From NCBI RefSeq assembly GCF_024868665.1, contig NC_079897.1, positions 5,934,912 through 5,998,911 on the forward strand: a stretch of 64,000 nt of DNA, read 5' to 3'. The position numbers and the translations under genes were made by a program. Below are positions 34,899-44,845 of the stretch, piece after piece. The notes beneath the pieces are model-generated. The model was not told the origin of the DNA. It did not search any database and worked only from the letters and a program-made list of their open reading frames with translations. Each line of letters begins with the position of its first letter. Within the stretch, counting starts at the first letter, position 1. The DNA is from Triplophysa rosa (lineage: Eukaryota; Chordata; Actinopteri; Cypriniformes; Nemacheilidae).

Positions 34899-34962
34899 CT
34901 GTCCGTCGGAAGTTCCACCGTCCGACATGCACTCAACTTCCGCGTGCTCTGATGTTGTCATA
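34899..34962 (-). other. nek11: nek11 5' UTR exon with upstream ORF
   Basis: A CAG|GTGAGG donor at 34899 would splice to the acceptor at 34317. An ATG at 34959-34961 opens a 27-codon upstream ORF that ends at TGA 34296-34298 after splicing, just before the kinase start. The exon's 5' end is inferred, not seen. Confidence 0.5.
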
Positions 34963-34975
34963 GTAACATTGTATT
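34905..34975 (-). promoter_or_regulatory. Probable nek11 core promoter with X-box-like and ETS-like sites
   Basis: The sequence GTTGTCATAGTAAC at 34954-34967 resembles an RFX X-box: two half sites with a 2-bp gap, one mismatch to GTNRCC. Two ETS-like GGAAG cores lie nearby (about 34908 and 34938). No TATA box is evident. Function is inferred from motif and position at the 5' exon. Confidence 0.4.
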
Positions 34976-35074
34976 CCCTTTATCCTTATAGTGGCGCTAA
35001 AGCGTGGCGTAGCGTTAACGTCTCAATTACATTTTTACTGTTACACGCAGGTTTTGAGTATCATTAGGGTAATG

Positions 35075-35315
35075 CCCTTACGAAAATTAACCATGTTTTT
35101 TTTTGTGGTACAAGTTTAACCATGTTTTTTTGGTGCAATTGATTACTTGGGGCAAAACCATGATTTTACTACAGTTACCATCGTTTACTATGGTTTTTAC
35201 AAAAACATGGTTTTCAAATCATGGTTATTTTGAGATAACCATTGTTTTACTAAAGCAACCATGTTTTTTTTTTTTTTTTTAACTGTAGTAAAACCATGGT
35301 AAATTTTCGTAAGAG
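35075..35315. mobile_element. Palindrome-rich MITE upstream of nek11
   Basis: The left CCCTTACGAAAATTAACCAT and the right CCATGGTAAATTTTCGTAAG are inverted. The interior has repeated CCATGGTTTT/AAAACCATG words and a T18 run. It sits about 110 bp upstream of the predicted nek11 5' exon. Confidence 0.65.
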
Positions 35316-35672
35316 TGTCAATACATTGATGATTTATAGGAACAGACAGGAGCGTAATTTCCACTGGGGACGGGGGGAATGTCCCCCTCTCTTTTCAAAA
35401 TCCCGTTGGTGTCCACCTCACTTTCAAATTTGTTTGTAATGATTTTGTAATCGCACGCCGTCATCGTCACGGAGAAGTACTAGGACCGAGCAGGACACAG
35501 TCTGCCTGTGTCGATGCGCGCGTCGCGTGCACACTCTAAAGATAGATCACTGAAAGACTGTTCTATTTCGTTCTTCCTGACCGCCAGAGGCAGTAAGGAC
35601 ATTACATATCAGGCATACATAAACCTATATTAAATATATAATTAGAGTATAAATCTATATACCATTATCGAT

Positions 35673-35990
35673 ATGTTATCTTGCAGCAGAGGTCAGAGTG
35701 CATTCGCTTGGCCTAGAGAATTTCTGCGAGGTCATGGGAAAGCTATCTCATTTCTGCACATTGTGCAAGCCCCTCTGCAAGCAGATGATGGGCACGAATG
35801 TTGCCCTTCCTGTTTGGGCCTGGAACATCTGAAAAAAGGTCTCACGGAGGAGGCCTGTATGAACTGTAAGGTTCTTTCCTGGGAGAGGAAGACCTGTAGG
35901 GTAGTTATGGTGGAAAAACTCTTGGGGGAGTCGTTGCAACCACCACAGTCAACGCTGCCTCCACCGTCGACTAGACATCTGCCCGGTTAA
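35673..35990 (+). pseudogene. DIRS 5' Cys-rich Gag-like fragment
   Basis: The frame encodes a Cys/His-rich piece (GHECCPSCLGLEHLKKGL ... CMNC) like the N-terminal part of fish DIRS Gag proteins. It ends before the main Gag frame at 36315. The intervening 325 bp hold low-similarity sequence, perhaps an insertion. Confidence 0.5.
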
Positions 35991-36314
35991 CCGAAAATAT
36001 ATATCACGTGATTTATGCCCAACTTGTGAGTGCAGTACGGTAAAATGCTGCTGCATCCGAAAGCCAGAGGGCGCTCTCGTGCAGAAACTCCAAATACGCA
36101 CTACAGAAGAAGACCATAACACACGTAGCTCAAGGAAATGCCTAAGGACATGTTCTTATCACTGATCCTCAAGCCTCATCAGGTATTTTCATGATAATAA
36201 AGTATATTTATAATGATCATGTTTGACGGGTGTTGCTTTTTTAAATGCACGTTATAAGCGACTCGAACTCGCACTGCTTTTAGACCGAGCAGCATTTCTA
36301 CTTTTTTCTCTCCC

Positions 36315-37415
36315 ATGTCGGAAGAAGATGCCATGTCGGTGGCAGCTTCTCACAATCAGTTTTTTGGAGAGGAGGAAGAGGTTTTTGCAGAGCTTCACTC
36401 TCAGGTCTCCCATAATGACTCAGAAGATTCACAGTCAGAACAGGAGGTGGTGAAGCAAGCCGTTCGGACTGCACTGGCTCGTTTAGGCCTTGATGCAGCT
36501 CCGGTAGTTACAACCCCTACTAGTGCTTTTTTCAGAGGTTCGACTCAACCTTCTCCTCTTACTATACGACCATCAAGAGATTATATTGATGAATTGCAGA
36601 AGTGCTGGGCTAACCCAAAATCACTTACACACCACACTAGTGCAAGCAGAGCATTGGCTGCGATGCAAGATGCTGACACTTTTGGCCTTGATCAGATGCC
36701 CAAGATTGATCCAATTATTGCCTCTTTCGTCCTCTCCCCAGAGGAAGTGTTGAGAACTAATGTCCGTTGGCCTCGCCCACAATGTCGAATTACTGACGAT
36801 CTTCTCATACAGGCTTATAACACAGCAGCGCATATGGGTCGCATTGGCAACTCTCTCTCCCATCTAATGTTGGCATTGTCCCAGTCTCTTCAGGCTTCAG
36901 GAAGTGATACTACATCGCAAGACTTGAGCGATGCTTCATTACAAGCAGTAGCATTTATGACAAAAGAATTGGGCAGGCTTATGTCAACTCTCACACAGAC
37001 ACGCCGACAAGTGTGGCTTGCGCAGTCTCCTCTATCGGAGGTCTGTAGGAGAACACTAAGGGACCTTCCTGTAGTTCCTGGACAGCTCTTTGGTCCAGCT
37101 GCACAGCAGACACTAGAGCGTAGTGTCCAGGTGAATCAGACTAGGCAGCAGTTTGCGGATCTGAGGAGGGTTCCACCGTCCCGCTTACAGTTCCGACAGC
37201 CCCCTATTGGGCATGTGCTACAGAGATTTCAGTTTGCCACACGCCCAACGGAGATTCATAGGAGTCAGCCTCAGCGAGGGGAACGGTCTCATAGAATAGA
37301 TCGATATGTTCACCGGCCCAGGGGACGGGTACACCAATCATTTCAGGCTCCAAGGGGAAGGGCACCTGACCAACAACCCACCAGAGGTCATAAAGGCCTG
37401 GGTCGCTGGACTTGA
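36315..37415 (+). CDS. DIRS Gag-like protein ORF (366 codons)
   Basis: The product starts MSEEDAMSVAA and is acidic at the N-terminus. It has a helical central region and a basic, Arg/Gln-rich C-terminus (HRPRGRVHQSFQAPRGRA), typical of DIRS ORF1 capsid/nucleic-acid-binding proteins. The frame is intact, unlike the following pol. Assignment is by position and composition, not catalytic motifs. Confidence 0.7.
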   Translation: MSEEDAMSVAASHNQFFGEEEEVFAELHSQVSHNDSEDSQSEQEVVKQAVRTALARLGLDAAPVVTTPTSAFFRGSTQPSPLTIRPSRDYIDELQKCWANPKSLTHHTSASRALAAMQDADTFGLDQMPKIDPIIASFVLSPEEVLRTNVRWPRPQCRITDDLLIQAYNTAAHMGRIGNSLSHLMLALSQSLQASGSDTTSQDLSDASLQAVAFMTKELGRLMSTLTQTRRQVWLAQSPLSEVCRRTLRDLPVVPGQLFGPAAQQTLERSVQVNQTRQQFADLRRVPPSRLQFRQPPIGHVLQRFQFATRPTEIHRSQPQRGERSHRIDRYVHRPRGRVHQSFQAPRGRAPDQQPTRGHKGLGRWT

Positions 37416-37419
37416 GGGT

Positions 37420-40216
37420 CCAACGCCGGCCGTCGGACGTTTTTCTCATCAGCAGCTCAATTACTGGGAAACAACAACCTCAGACCCTTGGGTTATGGCG
37501 ACCCTAACTCAAGGGTACAGGCTGCAATTCCGACACCGGCCTCCCTCTTTCAGTGGGGTCAGAACGACGATAGTTTCAGACCCAAAACATGCAGATTCAT
37601 TAAATCAATAAATAATACAACTTCTAGAGAAAGGTGCCATCGAACCAGTAAAATGGTCAGAACGGCTCGATGGGTTTTATTCAATATACTTTTTAATTCC
37701 AAAAAAGTTTCTGAAGAGATTACCGTTCCGCATGTTGCGAGTGACCGATGTTCTCCAGGCTGTGAGGCAACAGCACTGGTTCACCACAGTGGATTTAAAG
37801 GACGCCTACTTCCATGTTCCAAATGATCCACAACACCGACCATTCCTTCGTTTCGCAGTCCATGATCAGGTCTATCAATTCCGAGTACTTCCATTTGGTC
37901 TCTCTCTATCCCCAAGGGTCTTTACCAGGTGTATGGCAGCAGCATTGGCCCCAGTGCAGGCCAAGGGACTACAGATACTCCCATATCTGGACGACTGGCT
38001 TCTGTGCTCCCACTCTCAGGAGCAGGCTATGATGGAAATTGGGCAGCTGCTCTCCCATATTACCCATCTAGGTCTTGCGGTGAATTTCAGCAAGAGCAAG
38101 CTAACTCCAAGTCAGTCAGTGGAGTTCATAGGGATTATCCTGAACTCTCGGTTGATGAAAGCTTCACCAGCAGAACAGCGGGTGAACTGTATTCTGCTGC
38201 TCCTTCAACGATTTCGAAGTCGGGCCAGGCTTCCGCTCAGGTACTTCCTGAGACTCATGGGTATGATGGCAGCAGCAGCTGCTGTCATACCATTGGGCCT
38301 CCTGGCAATGCATCCTTTCCAAACATGGGTGAACGGTTTTCACCTGAATCCCAGTGTGCACAAGAACAAACTGATCAAGGTTTCGGAGCAAGGCCTTCTC
38401 GCGTTGAAACCCTGGAGAAAGAGATCATATCTGACCAAGGGAGTTGCTCTGGGCAGGATTCCCTCCCGGCGCAAGATAATCAAGACCGATGCCTCGTTAA
38501 CCGCCTGGGGGCGGCTCTCTGCAAAGCGGGGAGAGTATAAACACCCTGGAGCTATGGGCAGTACTACTGGCACTGAAGCATTTTGCATCGAATTTGGAAG
38601 GCAGACATGTTCTCATAAGGTCAGACAATACTTCAGTGGTTTATCACATCAACCATCAGGGGGGCACAAGATCCATCCAATCTCTTCATGTGTCACAGAA
38701 ACTGTTGACCTGGGCCTTCCTTCAGTTTGCAAGTGTCAGGGCGATGCACATTCCGGGAGTGACGAATGGGGTAGCGGATTTCTTGTCATGCCACAAACCT
38801 CTATCGGGAGAGTGGAGTCTCAACCCGGAGGTGGTAGAATTGATATGGCGGTGCTTTGGCAGGGCGGAAGTAGACCTGTCGGCCCAATGCCCTCTATGGT
38901 TTTCCCTGGCAGAGAGATCCAGCCCTTTGGGGCAGGATGCGCTAGCCCACGACTGGCCAGACCTGTTACTATATGCCTTTCCCCCAATACCATTGATCTT
39001 GGCAACAGTTCACAGAGTCCTTCAAGGACACCACAGGCTACTGCTAGTCGCTCCCAACTTGCCAGGGAGACCCTGGTTTCCAATGATGTACAGGCTCTTA
39101 GAAAGGGAGCCCTGGAGCCTTCCCAAAAGGAGAGATCTGCTACATCAGTTGGGAGGTCAGATTTGGCACCCGAACCTGGACTGGCTACAGCTGTGTGTTT
39201 GGTCTCTGAAGGGCCAGAACCACTTCTGAGGAGCTGTGATCAGGCTGTACAGAACACCATATTGAACTCTAGAGCGCCTTCCACTAGAAGTGCTTACGCT
39301 TATAGGTGGAAGTTGTTCTCTGATTGGTGTAGGGGGCAGACAATGTCGCCGGAGTCATGTCCGGTCCCTTTAGTGTTACGTTATCTGCAATCTCTGCTAG
39401 ATGATAATTGTGCAGCCTCTACTTTAAAAGTCTATGTGGCTGCAATTTCTGCACATCATGTAAGAATAGATGGTCAGCCATTGGGAGCCCATGCCTTGAT
39501 TACTCAGTTCCTTAGAGGTGCACAGAGACTGCGCCCCCCTCAGACCATTCGGGTACCTTCATGGGTCCTGAGCCTTGTTTTGAAGTCTCTTACATTACCT
39601 CCGTTCGAACCTACGGAGCACAGTGACCTTAAATGGCTCTCTCTGAAGACTGTATTCCTATTGGCCATTACATCAGCAAAAAGGGTGAGTGAGCTTCACT
39701 CGTTGTCTGTTAACGCATCCTGCATGCATGCGTTGGAATACAGATGGTTCAGGACTCACATTATGGCCAAATCCAGCATTTCTTCCCAAGAGGCTCTTGA
39801 CCCTGTTTAGGAACCAGCCTATTGAACTGTCGGTATTTAATCCTTCAGGGTCGGATACACATGAGGATGGTGGAAGCAGACTTTTGTGTCCAGTAAGAGC
39901 TCTCCGGAGCTACATCAGAGCCACAGAACAATTCCGGCGATCAGGCCAACTTTTTCTCTGTTTCGGGGGACCAAGAAGAGGTCAACCCCTCTCAAGGCAG
40001 AGATTGTCGCATTGGGTGGTGGAGGCCATCAGCCATGCTTACAAATCTAATGGATGTTCCTTCCCTTCAGGAGTGAGATGCCATTCGACAAGAAGTGACA
40101 TTTGCACTGCAGCTACGTGGTCATCTGTGAACACATTTTCACGTTATTACAGAATTAATGTCGCTACGACAGACTCAATTCAAACCGCGGTCCTGTCAGG
40201 ACTCTCAACTTTCTAG
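37420..40216 (+). pseudogene. DIRS reverse transcriptase-RNase H-tyrosine recombinase, broken
   Basis: RT frame: a TAA at 37612-37614 precedes LLEKGAIEPV; from 37732 it reads WFTTVDLKDAYFHV, VLPFGLSLSPRVFT and LPYLDDWLL (catalytic YLDD). RNase H starts IIKTDASLTAWG and then shifts frame near 38530; MEGRHVLIRSDNTSVVYHIN continues in another frame to 39229. The recombinase part returns to the first frame (TRSAYAYRWKLFSDW, AITSAKRVSELHSL) and shifts again near 39790. The HSTR box is followed at once by DICTAATWSS and RYYRINV, so the segment normally between HxxR and DIC is missing. It cannot be active as it stands. Confidence 0.85.
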
Positions 40217-40269
40217 AGGTGAGTAGACCTCCTCGTGACTTTGTTGTTATAAGTCATCCAGTGTGAAGC

Positions 40270-40318
40270 ACTGCCTCTGGCGGTCGGGAAGAACGAAATA
40301 GAACGAGAGTTACGGATG
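40270..40318 (+). repeat. DIRS internal complementary region
   Basis: The first 34 bases are the near-perfect complement of the element's left end (35561-35594). The last 14 complement the right end (about 40441-40454). Confidence 0.75.
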
Positions 40319-40976
40319 TAACTGCGGTTCTATGAGTTCTGGATGACCGCCAGAGCTTTCTGTCACTCGGAGTCACGAGAAGATTCCGTAGAGACTGTTT
40401 GCCGGATGTCATGGGGTTAAATAGGGGAGGACCCCGCGTCATCCCGTAACTCTCATTTTCAATCACGTGGTTTTGATTTGAATTTAATAGAAATTTGTTT
40501 TTGTTTCGGTAGGCTATTAAGCGGTTTCCTTATAATGGACTTCTGAGGGGAAGAAGCGCGTAACGCGTGATTTATTACTTTTTTCGTTTAATAAGGACTC
40601 GTTCTTTTAACAGCAGTTAGTGTTTATGACAAGGCTTGACAGAAACGTGGGCTTCCCTGGTCATTGTTTAGGTAGGGCTACGTTAAACCTCGTTAAGCAT
40701 TTTAGAAAGTCCTCCGAGGCGCGTCTCCTTCCGACTGCAGATTCAGGTTAACAAGTCATGTTTGCCTCCATTTCTCAATACTCACATTTTCCCCCTTCAT
40801 GAACATCAACTTTTGCTACACAATAAAAACACCTCTTAGTTTCATTGTTTAAATTGATTAAACCATCAAAAACAACGCAAAACATAGGTATTTTGAATCT
40901 GTGATAGGATTCAAAGCATAAACATTTCCCCCCATTTTATGTCCACTCCACCTCTCAAACCAAAGTTACACCCTTG

Positions 40977-41418
40977 GGAACAGATAAATAATAATAATCA
41001 TTTCAATAGCCTAAAACTTCTGTAACGCTTGTGTATCACACAAAAATAAAACATATAAACTGTTAGCTGCAACATGTAATTGCATAATAATCCCAAGCAT
41101 GTGTGTATATACTGTATGTAATATTTTTATGATTTGTTCTTTTTTCCAATTTTTTGCTTTAGGGCCCATTTATGGAAGATACTAGTTAAATAGTATTTTT
41201 AATAACAGACAATAAATCTTCAGTAGCACACTTAAAGCATATTTAATAATATTTCACCATTTTTTGCAGTTTAGTAGTCAAGTTGTATACTTTTATAGTC
41301 ATCATAGTACATTTAGAGATGCTTTGCCATTCGTTCAGATTACTTTAGTAAACATATTTACATGAACCTCTAAATAAATTGGGAGATTTAAAGGAATTAA
41401 ACTGTATGTTGGATTTGT
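40977..41418. other. Intergenic / 3' UTR of IgSF receptor A
   Basis: AT-rich, no repeat bounded. Part is probably the 3' UTR of the minus-strand receptor gene. Confidence 0.4.
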
Positions 41419-43366
41419 TCACATTTCTCCTTTATCTTCAGGAACCCTCACTGCACTATAGATGGTTGAATCTTCATTTTGTTGCTCGGTGTTGGCCCAC
41501 CTAAAAGTATGCATCACAATGAGACACTCATAAAGTATTCAAATCACTGAGATCTTAAAGCTAATTCACACCGATGCCAACAGACTATTTTTTCTAAATT
41601 AGATGTCTCTTTTTGTTGCCGTTTGTTGGATCAGTGTGAATTACACTTTGGAGATTTTACTTCACAAACAGTCAACAAAGATTTCAAATGTATACGACTA
41701 TTTATCAGATTAGAAATGAACTAATGAAGCAATATTGGGTTGTGTGTTTGGAAATCTTACACTTTGGGTTTGATGTTAAGAGAAGCGTATTGCACTTCCT
41801 CCTCATGCAGCACATCCTCTGTTCTCTGTAGATTTGTTTGAACTGTGTGTGTGACTGTGTTGACCTATAATAGCACAGAGAAAAAACAGTAAATCTTATG
41901 TAGTACTTAATCTACAATAAAACATCAAATGTAACTTAATGATAAATTACGTGTGCAAAATTTAGTTGAAGGATCAAACCTGTGCTGTTTTTCCTTCCTT
42001 CTGCGGCATCTCCTGAATTTTTGCTCTCCTTCTAATAAGAAGCAATAACAGGAATAACTATTCAAAATTCAGGAATAACTATTCAAAATTCACCATTCCA
42101 CTTAAATACTCATATACACTCATTTCAAGAGCTCTTCTGTGCTGTCTGTGAGTGTAACATTCAGACGTACTGAGAGAATATCGCACACTGGCATGTGCAA
42201 CTACTAACAAAACTGAAATGTATGAACCCACCTTGATATGAGTGTCACAGCCACAACAGTGAGAATAATTGAGATTAAACAGCACACTCCAATTACCCAA
42301 AAATAAGTTGTGGACCCAGAGATGTCTGAAGAGACAGAATCTGAAGACAAGAACAGCATTTGTTCCGAGGTATCACACATTTTCAAAAATGTATGTGAAA
42401 GTGTTCAAAATACTGTATGTTTACCTGTTCCTTCAACATAAAGACTGATTTGTTCTGATTCACTTGATTTAAAGTTTTTTAAAGCACAGGAGTAATTTCC
42501 AGAGTCTTTATGATTTACACTTTTTAAGGTGAGGATGGGGCCTGAATTTTTTGTTGGCTCATTATCTTTAAACCATTGAAGCTCTGGTGAATGACCAGGA
42601 CAGGAGACTGTGCATGTCAAATTCAAAGACTCGCCAACTGTTATGCTTCCATTGTCTCTTGACCTGCTCATGGATACATTTAAATCTAGCAGAGAACAAG
42701 ATAAATACATGAGAAAAAACATATATTTCCTATGTCGATTAACACCTTTGCTAAATATATGTATAAAATATATATTATTTACCTTTGATTGTAACATCTA
42801 CCCCATGATTACTTGTAAAAAGTCCAGATTCCAAATTGGTTTTAAATCTGAATAAATATTCTCCAGAATTTATTGAATTAATGTCACTGATCATCAAACA
42901 ACAGTTTGAAATGTTATTTCCAATGTACTTATAGTTGCTTTGGTTGTGTATGTATGCACTGTTATAAACATACGGCCCATCTGTGTCACATTTCTCATGT
43001 TGTTTCTTAGAGCACCATAGCATTTGTGTGACTTGTAGCTGCTGGTTATTTGGATATGTAAAATTACAGGGAATAGAGACATTGGATCCTCGCACTCCAC
43101 AGATTGAATAAGGAATTTGCACGTTCCATTCAGAGTCAGTACTGAGGACATCTGGAGATTATAATACATTCACTGTTACCTTACGTTTAAGTCACAACTT
43201 CATGATATAAAGGAAATACAGTACATTTATAAAAGCACTCAAATCATTACATATTATTGTATATAATTTGCATTATATCACAAAAATTCAATCATGGTTT
43301 CATTCAAACCACATTGTAAAAAGAAAATGTCTTACCAAGCAGGAGAAGCAGAATAATTTGTAGCAT
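41419..43366 (-). CDS. Two-Ig inhibitory-type receptor (CD22/sialoadhesin-like), complete
   Basis: Seven exons join in phase to 335 codons: 43336-43366, 42783-43151, 42425-42685, 42232-42340, 41980-42031, 41761-41864, 41419-41500. The signal peptide is MLQIILLLLLG. Ig domain 1 (to ~133) has ICGVRGSNVSIPCNF and SGEYLFRFKT; Ig domain 2 (to ~220) has GESLNLTCTVSCPG and DSGNYSCAL. Several N-glycosylation sequons are present. The membrane segment is YFWVIGVCCLISIILTVVAV (about 233-256), with Arg after it. The tail has VQYASL (Tyr300, ITIM) and TIYSAV (Tyr323, ITSM-like), so it probably recruits SH2 phosphatases at a leukocyte surface. Fish paralogues are usually named CD22-like or sialoadhesin-like; orthology and ligand are unknown. 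A close paralogue lies at 57270-59273. Confidence 0.83.
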
Positions 43367-43494
43367 TTTAAGCTCTTGGTTAATTACAGTTTATAGTCTC
43401 TGTTATTTAGGATCTGTTCATAGTATCTGATGATGTGACTGATCATCTGTTAGTTTCTGTTCATATGACTGACCAGGTATATTAAAATGAGAGA

Positions 43495-43560
43495 ACTCGA
43501 AATGCTTCCACAAAAGATTAAAAGCAGAAGTCTCTATGGTCATTTCCTTTTTTTATGACA
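43495..43560 (-). promoter_or_regulatory. Probable receptor A promoter block
   Basis: ATTAAAAGCAGAAGTCTCTA and CATTTCCTT (ETS core on the minus strand) recur in the same order upstream of the paralogue at about 59388-59430, with similar distance to the start codon. Conservation between paralogues suggests a shared myeloid/lymphoid-type promoter. Confidence 0.45.
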
Positions 43561-43879
43561 ACCAGTCATTGCCTTTCGAATCACCAGAAAAAAAATTCAC
43601 TGTAATCTTTTCAGGCACTTAAACCGGCCAGCTATCAGTTCCCTGCTCAGATATTTGACTAATAAAACCACACAATTCTTGGTGGTCCTCATCCTCTCTA
43701 AAAATGGTCAGTGACCACAGATAGACATCCCGATGGAAAATTAAATATTAGGAAAATGTATAACTGTTGATATGACTAAATGTTGCCCTCTAATGAAATC
43801 ATAATATATTCATATTTAAGAAATTTAAGATGTGATTATAGTAGCACAAAGTTTTGCTCAGCAATCACTTAGGATAAGA

Positions 43880-44286
43880 TTCCCTTTCGAGAGAGGTCTC
43901 TCAACATTGCGCAAACGCTAGGGGAATCCCCTTCTCTAAACCTTACTGAAACCTTATTGAATAACGCCAGTAGAAATGAAAATGTAACTGGCCAATGTTG
44001 TCCAAGACGGCGTTAGGGGCGTGGTCGCCACCCCTATATCTTACACCATCTGGACCACATAACCTCAGAATCTTTCTCCTTCAATTACCTTCATGTACTG
44101 TTGAGGATACACCCAGGAGAAGAGGAAGAACTAGGATCCTTCTACTTGTGTGTTCCAGCATGCCCGTGTGTGCCTTATGTTCTGGGCCCATCGACCACAG
44201 GACACGCATGCTCACTGCGTACTCTGCCTGGGTCTGGCCCATGCAGAGGCGGCTCTCTCCGATTCTACTGCCAGCACTGCGAGTAC
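43880..44286 (+). mobile_element. 5' fragment of another DIRS-like element
   Basis: The frame around 44190-44270 reads HAHCVLCLGLAHAEAALSDS, the Cys/His box typical of DIRS-type Gag N-termini in fish. No further DIRS sequence follows; the LINE begins at once. Confidence 0.45.
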
Positions 44287-44629
44287 CGTGTCTTATTGAG
44301 TCTAAACGCTGTATCATATCTTTGTTTATTTCCGCTTTTGTCACGTGTTGAAGTCGCTTTGTTATCGTGCCGGTTTCGCTTGTTACTCTGAGCTATTGGG
44401 AGGCGTGTCCAAACCCAGGTAAAGGATTTAAAAAACCGTGAACAGTGCCCAGTTTGTGGGAGAAGCATTTTGTTGCAGCTAAAGTCAACTGGAGCACGTA
44501 AGTGTAATTGATTAATCGTGTCTTATTGAGTCTAAACGCTGTATCGTAGCTTTGTTTATTTCCACATGTTGAAGTCGCTTTGCTATCAAGCCGGTTTCGC
44601 TTGTTACTCTGAGCTATTGGGAGGCGTGT
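44287..44629 (+). repeat. Two tandem 5' UTR monomers of L2-like LINE
   Basis: A ~115-bp block starting CGTGTCTTATTGAGTCTAAA and ending TATTGGGAGGCGTGTCC occurs at 44287 and again at 44517 (230-bp period). The second leads into the LINE ORF. Confidence 0.75.
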
Positions 44630-44845
44630 CCTGCTGATTTCAGCCACGTGATCCAGACAGGTATTTGCGATTAACCACCGCGGCAACCCTCATCGCGTAA
44701 AGACCATCGACTCTTCCTGCGCGACTCCACCGAGCAAGGACACCGACAAGGCACTTGAGTATCGCACTTCTATTTACTTTTTGCACTTCTATTTATACTC
44801 TTCTTGTTATTTGTCTTGTATATTTCTTATTCTCCGCTTTTGAAT

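Larger units (their letters stand above)
35560..40457 (+). mobile_element. DIRS-type (tyrosine recombinase) retrotransposon, degraded
   Basis: Contains a Gag-like ORF, RT with YLDD, RNase H and a tyrosine recombinase, the gene set of DIRS. The left end reads GTTCTATTTCGTTCTTCC and the right end CCCGTAACTCTCATT. A segment at 40270-40318 is the complement of the right end joined to the left end through GTT, which is the internal complementary region used in the DIRS circular intermediate. Breaks: an early stop in RT, at least two frameshifts, and a gap in the recombinase. Confidence 0.87.
35347..40976. mobile_element. hAT element split by a DIRS insertion
   Basis: The left terminus CAGGAGCGTAATTT and the right terminus (complement CAAGGGTGTAACTTT) are imperfect inverted repeats. 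The perfect 8-bp duplication GGAACAGA lies at 35339-35346 and 40977-40984. Own sequence is 35347-35559 and 40458-40976; the rest is the DIRS element. Confidence 0.85.

Noticed and set aside
38594..39229. Separate 211-codon gene
   Set aside because: It is the frameshifted RNase H and connector part of the DIRS pol region.
42079..42386. Separate short frames at the receptor A membrane exon
   Set aside because: They are read-through of exon 42232-42340 into introns, not extra genes.
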